Below are positions 20,612-31,238 of a stretch of 60,000 bases of DNA, one piece after another. The notes beneath the pieces are model-generated. The model did no database searches and was not told the origin of the DNA. It saw only the letters and a program-made list of their open reading frames with translations. Source of the stretch: Hydractinia symbiolongicarpus (taxonomy: Eukaryota > Cnidaria > Hydrozoa > Anthoathecata > Hydractiniidae); contig NC_079880.1 in assembly GCF_029227915.1 (NCBI RefSeq), forward strand, positions 23,252,501 through 23,312,500, in the 5' to 3' direction. Position 1 is the stretch's first letter. Each line of letters begins with the position of its first letter. The translations under genes and the position numbers were made by a program.

Positions 20612-21521
20612 ATGAACCCCGCATATAAAAGCTGTCGCCGTATGGTACTTTTACTTTCTGGTGATGTTGAAAGTAATCCGGGGCCTTGCACTATTCTAAA
20701 GTCGGTACAGGGATCTTTTCATCAAGAGGATGTTAGGCTTGGAACTTTTACTGGTACACAATGTATGTGTAATTCCCTGTTTGCGATCGTTTGGTCGGCT
20801 CTTAAAAAAGTTTCTTTTTGGAATCCAGGTGATCTTGATCATATCCTTTACGAAGGAACAAAGTGGTACACAAACCTAGGATACACAAACCAGTACTTAA
20901 GCGCAAGTGAGCTCCCAAATAGTTTGGTTCTTGAAAATGAGGTCATACAAATACAAAGTTTAGAAAATGTTTTTCATATTACAGACGATAGCACTTCATT
21001 ACGCACTTTTCATAATTCATCTGAATCCTATAAAGGGCAAGGAATGCTAGGCATTCTTAGCGGCTTTAGTTTTGCTATAGTTTGGGACCCCCCGTAAATT
21101 TATTTATTTGATCCTCATAGCCGAACTAGTTTAGGACAAATAACAGAACAGGGTACGTCAGTCGTTTTAAAATTTGATTCATTGCAACATGTTGAAGAAG
21201 CAATGTGTCTTGAAACTCAATATTTCAAAATACTCACAACTGAACAGATAACTGGTAACATTATGCTTAATATTCGCAGAAAAAGAAAACTAGAACAAAA
21301 CAGGAAGTACCGGGAATCCAAGAGAGGCCGAGTGAAACAAAAAAATTCAGTAGGCAAATATCAGAAAACGGAACACGGCCAAGCTAATTTGAGCGGGTCG
21401 ATAAGCAAATATCGGAAAACGGAACAGGGGCAAGCTAAGGTGAAAAAGTCAATAGGCAAATATTAGAAAACAGAAAAGGGACACGCTAAGATGAAAGAGT
21501 CGATAGGCAAATATTAAAATA
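20612..21521 (+). pseudogene. Helentron polyprotein N-terminal part, copy 1 (2A leader, cysteine peptidase-like domain, repeats)
   Basis: The ATG opens a 161-codon frame. Residues 12-25 are a 2A element (LLLSGDVESNPGP), which makes ribosomes skip the Gly24-Pro25 bond. Next comes a domain with GSFHQEDVRLG, then GTQCMCNSLFAIVW (Cys51 or Cys53 as candidate nucleophile). After an in-frame TAA at 21095-21097, the same frame continues YLFDPHSRTSLGQ, giving the candidate catalytic His. This Gln-Cys...Asp-Pro-His layout resembles the cysteine deubiquitinase fold of herpesvirus tegument proteins and OTU-like peptidases, and such domains are known from some Helitron proteins. A basic linker and 17-residue repeats (SIGKYxKTExGQAK) follow, with another stop at 21464-21466. 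The sequence then breaks off at the duplication junction, so this copy lacks Rep and helicase. Confidence 0.7.
20660..20686 (+). other. 2A ribosome-skipping motif, copy 1
   Basis: Encodes GDVESNPGP, fitting the D-(V/I)-E-x-N-P-G-P consensus with a hydrophobic LLL run before it. The expected products are a 24-residue leader and a downstream protein starting with Pro. Confidence 0.85.
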
Positions 21522-21622
21522 TATACAGGTTTTTGTCGGGCAAATACTTGAGTTTTTTTTCAAAACACCAAACTTGCTCGAAAACACCTGCACACCTGCT
21601 TATTAACACCGTCGTTGGTTAA

Positions 21623-21762
21623 GGGGCTGCTAAAAAAATTTTTGGGCCCTGTTTGTGGGATATCGTCGTGTGTTTCACGGACGGAAATCCGCTAAAGAGG
21701 AGGAGGGAGGTCGTCCGAATCCTAACTGCAATATACTGCTAACAGGGACAAAAAAAAGCCCC
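21623..21762. mobile_element. 140 bp MITE between TTAA sites, copy 2
   Basis: Same element as at 16378-16517, present here because it lies inside the tandem duplication. Confidence 0.6.
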
Positions 21763-24700
21763 TTAACGTATATACCTAACGTAAATGTATGGTTTTTATA
21801 CAATGAAATGCGATATATAAAGGTAGGGTGAACCTATGGGTTTCTTCATGGGTAAACTATTAGTTAGCCATATTCTGTTTGTTTGTCAGTTCGTATTTTG
21901 TCTGTTTGTCTGCCAAAAGCGTCTCGGTAAAACCACACGAAATGTAATGCGATAAATTATGGGCAACCCTGTGAATTTTTCCATTGGTAAACGATTTATC
22001 TCTTTAATAATAGCCGTATTCCGTCTGTCTGTGTGTCCGCGAAAGCCGCGTCCCGTAACGGAAACACGAAATTTTGTAAATTACGCGCCGATACCAAATG
22101 CGATATATTTTTACCGACTTTGTTTTGACCGCTCGCGCGTGGAATACCATTCACAACGCCTGATTCTTTTTAAAAAAACCAAGATTTTTGCGACCAGAAA
22201 GAATTCAAGATCTTCGCGGAACGAAGGCCATTTTGATAATGGTCGTGTTTGTGGTCAGTGTGTGAGGTTTGTAGGCCTGTTTGACTTTTTTATCTTCTAA
22301 AAGACTTATATATTTGTAATATTTGTTTTCTGTTTGTTTTCAATGTTAGGATAAATATATTGTCACGTTTTTTAGCCACGTACAGATCTTAAACGCACCA
22401 GTTTTAGGATGTTTGGCTAGGAACGAAGATTAGCTAGCTATAGCTACTAGCTAGCTAGAGCCTCACTTATTGCTATTCTGTTTGGTATAAGAGCTTTTTA
22501 TCCTAGCCAACACTTATTTTTATGTTGAGACTGTGGCTATTTAGCTAGCTCCTTAAAAAGTGAAAGTATAAAAATGCAGTTTGGCTACAACAATTTTCTT
22601 AAGCAATATATAATTTTTATGCTAAATGCAGTTAGCTAGCTAGGTATAGCTACATATTTTATTATTTTTCTGCAAACTTTTTCTGCAAATGAAATGGCTG
22701 AGCGATTGTTTTGGCTGGACGAGTAACGACAGGCTGTTCCCTGTGTTTTTATTTAAACCGAAGTTGCAATGAACATTTTTGGAAAAGGGTAATACGCCTT
22801 ATGCGCCTGCTCAACTGTGTTTAACTGTACTAAGCGGTTAGCCCAATGTTAAAAACAGACTGTTTTTTGTAAAAGGCTGTTACGCCTATGGGGCATGTGC
22901 AACACCGTTTACCTGTATAAACTAAGGTCAGCCCACCACTGTGACAATTAATTTTTAAACTTTCTTGGGAATCACGCCTGGACTAACCGCTCAGCCCTGT
23001 GTCTGCGAGAAAGTTTTTAACTTTCACAAAACTTATTCCGCAAAATAAAAATAATATAATAATAGCCGTCGTCTGTCTGTCTGTTCAAAAGGGTTACCGA
23101 TATTCCTTTGACCTTTCCGCGAATTTTTAGAAAACAGGGGGTTGTTTAATGGAAAACTTTATAATTAATTGAACTAAACTCAAGAAATTAATTTATTACC
23201 TTAATTAATTTAATTACTTTAATTTATTGCCATAAGTAAGAAAAGTAAATTTAGTGATAAAAATGAATGCATTATTTTAATACGCCATTTTTAATAATAA
23301 TTACCCCCGTGACCTCAATCGCCGTTTTCGCTCAGAAGCTACAGAAAACAAATGGGACAGTTTACTGATAGTTTTACTGACTTTGTTTTGACCGCTCGCA
23401 CATAATACACCAATCAAAACACTTGATTGTTTAAAAAACCAATCCAAGACTTTCGCGGCCTGGGCATGCCAACGAAGAAACATGAGGACCGAAACATGAT
23501 GGCCATTTTTGTTTTTAAAGTAATGGTGGGTCAGTGCTGTTTGTAAGTCTGTTTCAATTTTTGTCTACTATAAGCTTTTTATTTTCGTAATATTGTTTTT
23601 TTGTATGTTCTAAAATGTTAAGATAAATATATTGTTACGTTTTTAGTCACGTACAGATCTTAAACGCGCCAGTTTTGGATTTTGGCTAGGAACGAAGATT
23701 TTGGAGGCTAGCTAGCTAGAACCTTACTTATTACTATTCTGTATGGTATAACAGCTTTTATCCTACTCACCATTTATTTTTGTGTTGAGACTGTAGCCAT
23801 TTAGCTAGCTCCTATCTTTGGCTAAAAAGTGAGAGTATAAAAATGTAGTTTGGCTACAACAATATTCTTAAACAAAAAGTGTTATGCTAAATGCAGTTAG
23901 CTAGGTACCTAGCTACATCTGTTTTTATTTTTTCCTGAAAACTTTTTGTGCAAATAAAATGACTGACAGATTATTTTAGCTGAACCAGTAATGACAGGCT
24001 GTTCCCTGTGTTTTCATTAAAACCGAAGTTGCAATGAAGTTTTTTTGGAAAGGGGTATTACGCCTATACGCCTGTTCAACTCTGTTTTACTATACTAAGC
24101 GGTTAGCCCAGGGTTTACAACATACTGTTGTTTTTGGTAAAGGCTGTTACGCCTATACGCATGTACAACGTGGTTTTCCTGTACTAGGGGGTCAACCCAA
24201 TGTGACAATTCATTTTTAAATTTTATCGGTAATCACGTCTGTACGGATGTGCAACAATGTTTACTTGGACTAACCGCTCAGCCCTGTTGTGTTTTTTTAA
24301 ACAGAGTCTGTGACAGTTTTTTCCAAAGGCGTATTATTCCTATATGCCTCTGCAACACGGTTTAACTGTAGTAAGCGCTTAGCCCAGTGTCACGATAAAT
24401 TTTTTAACTTTCACAAAAACTTATTCCGCAAAATAAAAAAATATTGACTAATTGTTTTTGCTATGATGGGGTGCCGACTGTTGTTTGTAAACTGTGTTTT
24501 TATTTCAGCTATCGTTGATAAAAAATGTAAATATGAAGGTCTCCAGGAATTAAATCCTGTCATACTGAGGCTGGGCATTTCTTAACATTTTTAAGATTTT
24601 AAAAATTTCTTATATGGAAAAAACCCTGCGTATATTCAATTACAGGTCAAGAAACAACACAATTTTTTTACTGAAGTTACATCCTGAAAAATTTATTCTG

Positions 24701-25112
24701 AAAATAACAGTCTTTTTTCTCAACGAAAATAATGTTTTAAAACAAAGAAAAAAGAAGAATAAAAAGTAAGAAAGTTTCAGCATAGAAGCATTTTGCTAGT
24801 AAAATTAAAGCAGGTCAAAAATAAGAAAAAAACGTGTATACAACCAGCTAATCTAGCAAACTTGTGGATTACAACAGGTTAACAGCTAGTATTTTATAAA
24901 CGATTTTCAGGTTATAATTTATTTAGGGAGGTAAGGTAAGCTGTTTTAAGTGCATGTTTCAAATAAAATTAGCGTTACATACTTTTTAACTTGATTTTGT
25001 GAGGTATTGGTATCTTAGCAGGCATAAGTTTGTTAATTTTTGCTATTGAAACAAAAAAATTACAATGAATTTCTTTTCTTTTTTTAGGTTCGACAACCGT
25101 GACTCGGCAGAG

Positions 25113-25120
25113 TATAAAAG
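25113..25120 (+). promoter_or_regulatory. TATA box of Helentron gene, copy 2
   Basis: TATAAAAG in the same context as copy 1, upstream of the ATG at 25332. The leader in between contains several AGTGAA-TTATTGG-like direct repeats. Confidence 0.55.
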
Positions 25121-25379
25121 AGAAGAAACTCGACAGAACATTCAGATATCAAAATTAATTGAACTTGCTGAACCTTGAACTTGAATTTACTTAATAGTGA
25201 AATTATTGGTGGACTTGATAGTGAACTTATCGATGAATTTAGTAGTGAATTTATTGGTGAAATTACAAAATAACAGAGGTTTCTCTAGCTTTTAAGATTT
25301 TTTTTCTCGATCACAAGTTACCACCGCTAATATGAACCCCGCATATAAAAGCTGTCGCCGTATGGTACTTTTACTTTCT

Positions 25380-25406
25380 GGTGATGTTGAAAGTAATCCG
25401 GGGCCT
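25380..25406 (+). other. 2A ribosome-skipping motif, copy 2
   Basis: Identical to the motif at 20660-20686 and still at the start of the gene that continues into Rep and helicase. Confidence 0.85.
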
Positions 25407-26003
25407 TGCACTATTCTAAAGTCGGTACAGGGATCTTTTCATCAAGAGGATGTTAGGCTTGGAACTTTTACTGGTACACAATGTATGTGTAATTCCCTGT
25501 TTGCGATCGTTTGGTCGGCTCTTAAAAAAGTTTCTTTTTGGAATCCAGGTGATCTTGATCATATCCTTTACGAAGGAACAAAGTGGTACACAAACCTAGG
25601 ATACACAAACCAGTACTTAAGCGCAAGTGAGCTCCCAAATAGTTTGGTTCTTGAAAATGAGGTCATACAAATACAAAGTTTAGAAAATGTTTTTCATATT
25701 ACAGACGATAGCACTTCATTACGCACTTTTCATAATTCATCTGAATCCTATAAAGGGCAAGGAATGCTAGGCATTCTTAGCGGCTTTAGTTTTGCTATAG
25801 TTTGGGACCCCCCGTAAATTTATTTATTTGATCCTCATAGCCGAACTAGTTTAGGACAAATAACAGAACAGGGTACGTCAGTCGTTTTAAAATTTGATTC
25901 ATTGCAACATGTTGAAGAAGCAATGTGTCTTGAAACTCAATATTTCAAAATACTCACAACTGAACAGATAACTGGTAACATTATGCTTAATATTCGCAGA
26001 AAA

Positions 26004-26380
26004 AGAAAACTAGAACAAAACAGGAAGTACCGGGAATCCAAGAGAGGCCGAGTGAAACAAAAAAATTCAGTAGGCAAATATCAGAAAACGGAACACGGCC
26101 AAGCTAATTTGAGCGGGTCGATAAGCAAATATCGGAAAACGGAACAGGGGCAAGCTAAGGTGAAAAAGTCAATAGGCAAATATTAGAAAACAGAAAAGGG
26201 ACACGCTAAGATGAAAGAGTCGATAGGCAAATATTAAAATACAGTAAATGGTCGATCCAAGCTAAAAGAGTCGAAAAGTAAATACAAAAAACGGAACAGG
26301 GCCAAGTGAAGCAAAGGGAGTCCGTAGGTAAATATTGGGAAACTGAGCAGGGCCAACAGGCACAAAAAACTGCAAAGAAA
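26004..26380 (+). repeat. 51 bp coding repeat (17 residues, six units)
   Basis: Units read KNSVGKYQKTEHGQANL, SGSISKYRKTEQGQAKV, KKSIGKY*KTEKGHAKM and so on. The conserved core is GKY-x-KTE-x-GQ. Copy 1 (21284-21520) contains the first four units only, because the tandem-duplication breakpoint falls in this array. Confidence 0.85.
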
Positions 26381-27156
26381 CGCCATGTAGGGGAAGGTAA
26401 AGCAACAAAACGTAAGCGTGTTAACAATCTGCCTGATTCTGATGAAAAAATAAACCAATTTAAAAAATGCATTGGGAATGGGCCATTTTATATATGTGTC
26501 ATATGTAATCGTTCTTTATATAAGCGGTCAATTAAATTTTTTCACCACATCGATTATCCTGCCATTCCGGAAGAGCATTTTCGCTTCAGAGTACAGAGTT
26601 TTGACGGCAAAGAATACATATGTGCAACATGCCATTCAAAACTTACAAAAGGAAAAATTCCTTCCCAGGCTGTATCTAATAATCTCCAAATGTTTGATCT
26701 CACAGAATCAATGAGCACATTACGACGATTAAAAAAAATTATTATATCTAAAAGAATTTTATTTAAACGAATTGCAATAATGCCTAAAAGTCAGTGTCCT
26801 AAAATAAAAGGTGCAATATGTAATGTTCCAATAAAAGCCGATGAAATAAGCAATGTCTTACCAAGAGGAATGGATATTAATGGTGTAGTGCAAGTTGCGT
26901 TAAAGAAAAAACTGAATTTCAAATCTAACGTTTATTTAGAATCGGTAAGTCCAGATGTTAGTCGGGAAGTTCTTTGTTATCTGAAACTGGTTAACCCTCT
27001 TTATTCAAGTATTAAAATTAATCTTACAAACATACCACCTTCCTGGATTAATTTAACATCTGAACATGAAACTGGGGAAAGTGAAAATGAAATGAACGTT
27101 GATTTTGCAATAAAATCGACAACAAACAATAATATTGGTGATGCAAAACCAAAATT

Positions 27157-28968
27157 GAAGATTACCTGGACAATAGCGAAGAAGAGAATGAAAACCCGTT
27201 AAACGAATATCGCTTGTCTTGCCAAGAAACGTCTTTTGTTCCAATTATTCCACATGACCAAATTGATGATGGAAATATTGTTATTGCTCCAGGAGAGAAC
27301 AAATGTCCCATACCAATAATTTCTGATGAGCATTGTGAAGAACTTTCCCACCCATATCTATTTCCAACAGGTAAATTCGGATATCACACGAAAAGACAAG
27401 TACCACTTTCCCCGACCAAGTATTTCAACCAAAGATTACTGAACTATAGACAGAAGTTTGCCTCTGATACTGACTATATATTCTTTGCTCATGCAGTGAC
27501 TCAACATCTTAATTTAAATAGTCGCATAAACATCGCTATGCAAAAAATTAAAGCAGATGGTCTTACAGCAGGAATGATGTCTGCGAATTTTAAAGAAAGA
27601 GTTAAATCGTTTATAGCCAGTGACGACGCTTTCACGTTTATGAACACTTTGAAAGGAACTCCTGCATATTGGAAACGATTACTCTTTGAAGTTTTGGCTA
27701 TGGTAAAACAGCTAGGACTTCCAACATTTTTTATGACTTTGTCCTGTGCAGACTTAAGATGGAATGAACTGGTTAAAATCATTACTAAATTAAAAGTTAA
27801 TGACATATCTGAAGAAGAAATCGAAAATCTAAATTATTATCAAAGAACAGAGATTCTTAACAGTAATCCAGTTCTTCTAGCAAGACATTTCCAATACAGA
27901 GTTGAGACGTTTTTTAAAACCATAGTTGTCAACGGGCCATTAGGTAAAGTAAACTACTACGCGATTAGAGTTGAATTTCAGGTTAGAGGTAGCCCACACA
28001 TCCACTCTTTATTATGGGTTGTCAATGCACCAATTTTACGCAGCGATAACAAAAAAAAAATATGTTGCCTTTGTGGATAACGTAGTTAAATGTCAGCTTC
28101 TTAATAAAGACAGCAACCCAGATCTCTACAAACTAGTTTCGACATATCAAACACATTCTCATTCTAAATCTTGTCGTAAATATAAAAACAAGAATTGTCG
28201 ATACTCTTTCGGCAAGTTTTTTACAGACCGTACAATTGTCGCTGAGCCTTTACCTGATAACAACTCAAAGAAAGAAAGAGAAACACGGTTAAAAGAAAGA
28301 AAGGCTATACTAGAAAAAGTAAAAACTTACATAGATTCAAATTTGAATCCAAGATTCAACAATATTCTTCATCCAGATGAACCGAATTATAACCAACCAG
28401 GCACAATTGAACAAATCCTTCAAAGTTTAGCCATAACAAAAAAAGAATATGAAAACTCACTAAGCATCTCACCTGATACGGGATTTCAAATTCACTTCCG
28501 AAGGCTTCCAAATTCTTGTTTATCAATAATTATTTTACTGAAGGTTTGAAGGCATGGAATGCTAACATAGACATTCAACCTGTTCTTGATTATTATAAAG
28601 CAGTTTCTTACATGTGTGCTTATTTGTCGAAAGTTGAAAATGAATCTTCAAAGGCAATGAAAAAAGCTGCATCGCATGCACTAGAAACTGGTGATTCATT
28701 ATTTGAACAGATGAAGTCGATTGCAAATGCGTATCGAAATCATCGCGAAATGTCAGTTCAAGAAGCAGTAGCTACCATAATGCCAGAAATATGGTTACGA
28801 AAGACATTTCCAGCTGTATTTTTTGCAAATAGTAACATTCCTGAGAAGCGATACAGGGTTTGTCGTAACGAAGAAGAAATTTTAAGTTTACCACCAGACA
28901 GTACGGATATTTTTAAACGAAACATGTGGGATAGATACATGGATAGACCAAATTCAGTATTTAAATAA
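27157..28968 (+). pseudogene. Helentron Rep (HUH endonuclease) domain
   Basis: The Helitron N-terminal Rep domain: SHPYLFPTGKFGY, then a long helical part with QKIKADGLTAGMM and GTPAYWKRLLFEVLAM, and LPTFFMTLSCADLRW, matching the usual P-x-FFTLS-x-ADLRW signature. The HUH motif is GSPHIHSLLWV (His codons at 27997-27999 and 28003-28005). The two-tyrosine motif YMCAYLSK (28609-28632) supplies the residues that nick and link to DNA in rolling-circle transposition; a usual Lys between the tyrosines is Ala here. A CRKYKNKNCRYSFG zinc-ribbon-like segment lies between them. The frame changes at a run of nine A near 28050 and again near 28515. It ends at an in-frame TAA (28966-28968). It would be inactive as read, although the catalytic residues are preserved. 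Confidence 0.85.
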
Positions 28969-30593
28969 GGCAGATACCCCATGTTGGAACAAATGTGTTA
29001 TGCTGAGTTCTTGTTAAGCTATTCTATGAAAATAAAACCGAAACCAGAAGATGAAAATGACGATGTTACTGATGAGATTAGTAATATAAACAACCATGAC
29101 ACTGACGAAATTCGAAGTGAAACCGAAAACATCCCAGTTTTTGGAAACATTTTTTCATTTATTAGTGAGCCTGGAACTCCATGAAAAGATTCGAACATTA
29201 AATAAAACACAAAGGCAAATTTTTGAAGTGGTAAATGATTGGGTTAGAACTTACGTAAAAGGTTTAGCATGTAACGCACACTATAAAATTAGGCCAATTC
29301 ACATTTTTCTAACAGAAAGTGCAGGTTGTGGAAAGTCCCATTTAATAACAACAATTTCTGACATCCTAAATAAAGCACTTTCCTATCGTGCAGGAAACTT
29401 AGAAAAGGATAAAATTCTCATTTTAGCACCAACCGGTGTTGCTGCCAATTAATATAGAGGAAAATACAATACATTCAGCCTTAGGTATACCAGTGGATAG
29501 AAGTTTCACTAAAAACATTTCTAAGTTAAGTGATATAAAGAAATGTATGCTGCGAAACAAGCTTTCAGAACTTACATTAAAGCGTTATTGTAATAGATGA
29601 AATCTCAATGGTTTCAAACAAGGTACTTTTACATATTCATCAACGGCTAACCGAAATATTTGGATGCGCAGATGACATTCCATTTGCAGGAATATCTGTT
29701 ATAGCATGTGGCGATTTCTACCAACTTCCACCAATTCAAGCAAGGCCAGTTTACGCAGAGTACAAAGATGCATTGTTAAATCTTTCACATTGCTGGAAGC
29801 ATTTTAAGATTGCTGAACTAACGGAAGTTATGAGACAGCGTGCTGATCAACGTTTGATTGAATTATTAAACAATATCAGAGTGGGAAAATTAGAAAGGCA
29901 ACACGAAGATTTACTAAAATCTAAGTTTATTTCACCAAATGACCCACATTACCCCAAAAATGCAATTCATATATTTGCTGAAAATCAACCCGCCTCTGAG
30001 CATAACAAAAAATGCTTAATAGCATAACATCGGACGAAATAAATATCGAAGCTATTGACAAAATTCCAGAAAATATACCCGTGCAATTAGTCCAAAATCT
30101 TAATTCTCGCTCTCAAATGGAAACAGGTGGACTTGCGCGAAACCTTCTGTTAAAACTTCATGCAAAAGTCATGTTGACGTCAAATATTGATGTATCTAAT
30201 AAACTCATCAACGGACAGATAGGTACTGTTCACCGGTTGAAAACCGATAGCTCAGGAAATGTAACAAGAATATATTTGAAAATGGAAGACATGTATACTG
30301 GACTTAAAGCTGTGAGAACAGATCCATATGCTATTCAAGAAAATGTTGTTCCAATTAATAGAGTAGAGAAAGAAATCAAATTTAACAAACATAATCCATC
30401 TTCACCTTCTATGAAACGGCTGCAATTCCCACTAATGCTGTCTTGGGCCTGCACTGTTCACAAGGTTCAAGGAAAAACGTTTGATAAAATTGTTGTCTGT
30501 TTTGATTTATTAAAACAACGAGCCTTTTACTCAGGACAAATCTATGTTGCATTAAGTCGAGTCACAAGTTTAGAACATCCAAAATTGACATAA
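28969..30593 (+). pseudogene. Helentron Pif1-type DNA helicase domain
   Basis: The region continues the Rep frame (MLEQMCYAEFLLSY), with an acidic linker up to a stop at 29182. The SF1 helicase then follows in other frames: Q-motif-like LNKTQRQIFEVV, Walker A as TESAGCGKSHLI (about 29312-29347), LILAPTGVAA, Walker B as VIVIDEISMVSN, motif III GDFYQLPPI, LTEVMRQR, and near the end FPLMLSWACTVHKVQGKTFD with IYVALSRVTS (motifs V/VI). This is the typical Pif1-like helicase that unwinds the strand during Helitron transfer. Frame changes lie near 29150, 29450, 29590 and 30010. The Walker A variant SAGCGKS differs from the common GGAGTGKS but keeps GKS. Confidence 0.85.
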
Positions 30594-31238
30594 AAAGAAA
30601 CTGGTGTAATTAGCGAAAATTATATTATGGTCACTTTGCTTAATACAAGATCCTACAACAAGCATAAAAACGATATTAAATCCGATCGCCTTCTCATGGA
30701 AAGTGATTTATTATGCCTAACGGAAACTCAGATACCATTGAACTCACATTGCGACTCAATACTAGATTACTTTACTTTAATTCCAAACAACAATGTGGAA
30801 AAATTTTCTAGTCTATTTGTTGGTCATAATGAAACTATACAATTGTTTGATATTGTAAAAACTCCTGGTGCAATATTTTTTAGAATGACAAAAAGAACGT
30901 TTCACGAAAACGATAGTAATGTTTTGCTTCTATATCGTAAGAATTCCCTCAATAGAGATGAGTCATTATACCTTATTCAATATTTTTTGCGAAATGAAAC
31001 TGTTGATATTATACTCGGAGATTTTAATGTAAATGCATTTAGCGATGAAAACTATTTCCTTGATTTTCTTACTGGATATAAACAAGTCGTAACCTTGCCA
31101 ACTCATATATCAGGTTCACTTATTGACCATATCCGTGAGAATGTTTTAAATGCTTTTAATGTCGAGACCTTCGTTAAAACTGTCTATTTCAGTGATCACG
31201 ATGCAATCAGGCTTAAACTCTCTCTCTCTCTGATTTGA
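30594..31238 (+). pseudogene. EEP (apurinic-like) endonuclease domain of Helentron
   Basis: It lies in the same frame as the helicase, separated only by an in-frame TAA at 30591-30593, so helicase and EEP were one polypeptide. Recognisable parts are SDLLCLTETQ, which holds the metal-binding Glu region, DIILGDFNVNAF (the conserved GDFN motif), THISGSLIDHI and YFSDHDAIRLKL (the SDHD motif with the catalytic Asp-His). An EEP domain fused after the helicase separates Helentrons from canonical Helitrons. Its N-terminal part is shorter than a full EEP fold, so some sequence may be missing. Confidence 0.8.

Larger units (their letters stand above)
16277..21521 (+). repeat. Tandem duplication unit, copy 1 (5245 bp)
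   Basis: It matches 21522-26241 base for base over long stretches. Differences I saw are one A in a run near 17805 (copy 2 longer), one A-run near 19801, one substitution at 20539 (A here, G in copy 2), and a segment of about 526 bp at 19272-19798 absent from copy 2. It contains Helitron leader sequence and the first 4 of the 17-residue repeat units of the polyprotein, then joins directly to the start of copy 2 through shared TA-rich bases. Confidence 0.9.
21522..26241 (+). repeat. Tandem duplication unit, copy 2 (4720 bp)
   Basis: Second copy of the unit beginning at TATACAGGTTTTTGTCGG. It is continuous at its right end with the remainder of the Helentron polyprotein, so this copy has the original context. 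Near identity implies a very recent event, or an assembly duplication of two haplotypes. Confidence 0.9.
25332..27156 (+). pseudogene. Helentron polyprotein N-terminal part, copy 2 (2A, peptidase-like, repeats, Cys-rich domain)
   Basis: The first 303 codon positions repeat copy 1, including the TAA between the candidate Cys and His (25815-25817), so that lesion predates the duplication. The 17-residue repeat region runs on to about 26380: six units in all, of form KES-x-GKY-x-KTEQGQ-x-x, with two stops and one frame change in an A-run near 26290. From 26306 a frame of about 290 codons encodes a Lys-rich nuclear-type segment (KKRHVGEGKATKRKR). A Cys-rich domain follows with YICVICNRSLY and YICATCHSKL (CxxC pairs), like the DUF6570-type region that precedes Rep in many Helitron proteins. 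Then comes a region with PRGMDINGVV. The frame changes near 27150 into the Rep part. Confidence 0.75.
16277..31238 (+). mobile_element. Helentron-class rolling-circle transposon, decayed, with duplicated 5' half
   Basis: Helentrons are Helitron relatives whose Rep-helicase protein carries an EEP endonuclease. Here the order is leader region, 2A motif, cysteine peptidase-like domain, 17-residue repeats, Cys-rich domain, HUH Rep, Pif1-type helicase and EEP, all on the plus strand. At least two in-frame stops and about six frame changes make it inactive. The 5' part occurs twice in tandem. I could not define the true termini: 16277 is the left edge of the duplicated unit and 31238 the end of the last coding block, so the real element may extend beyond both. 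Confidence 0.8.
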
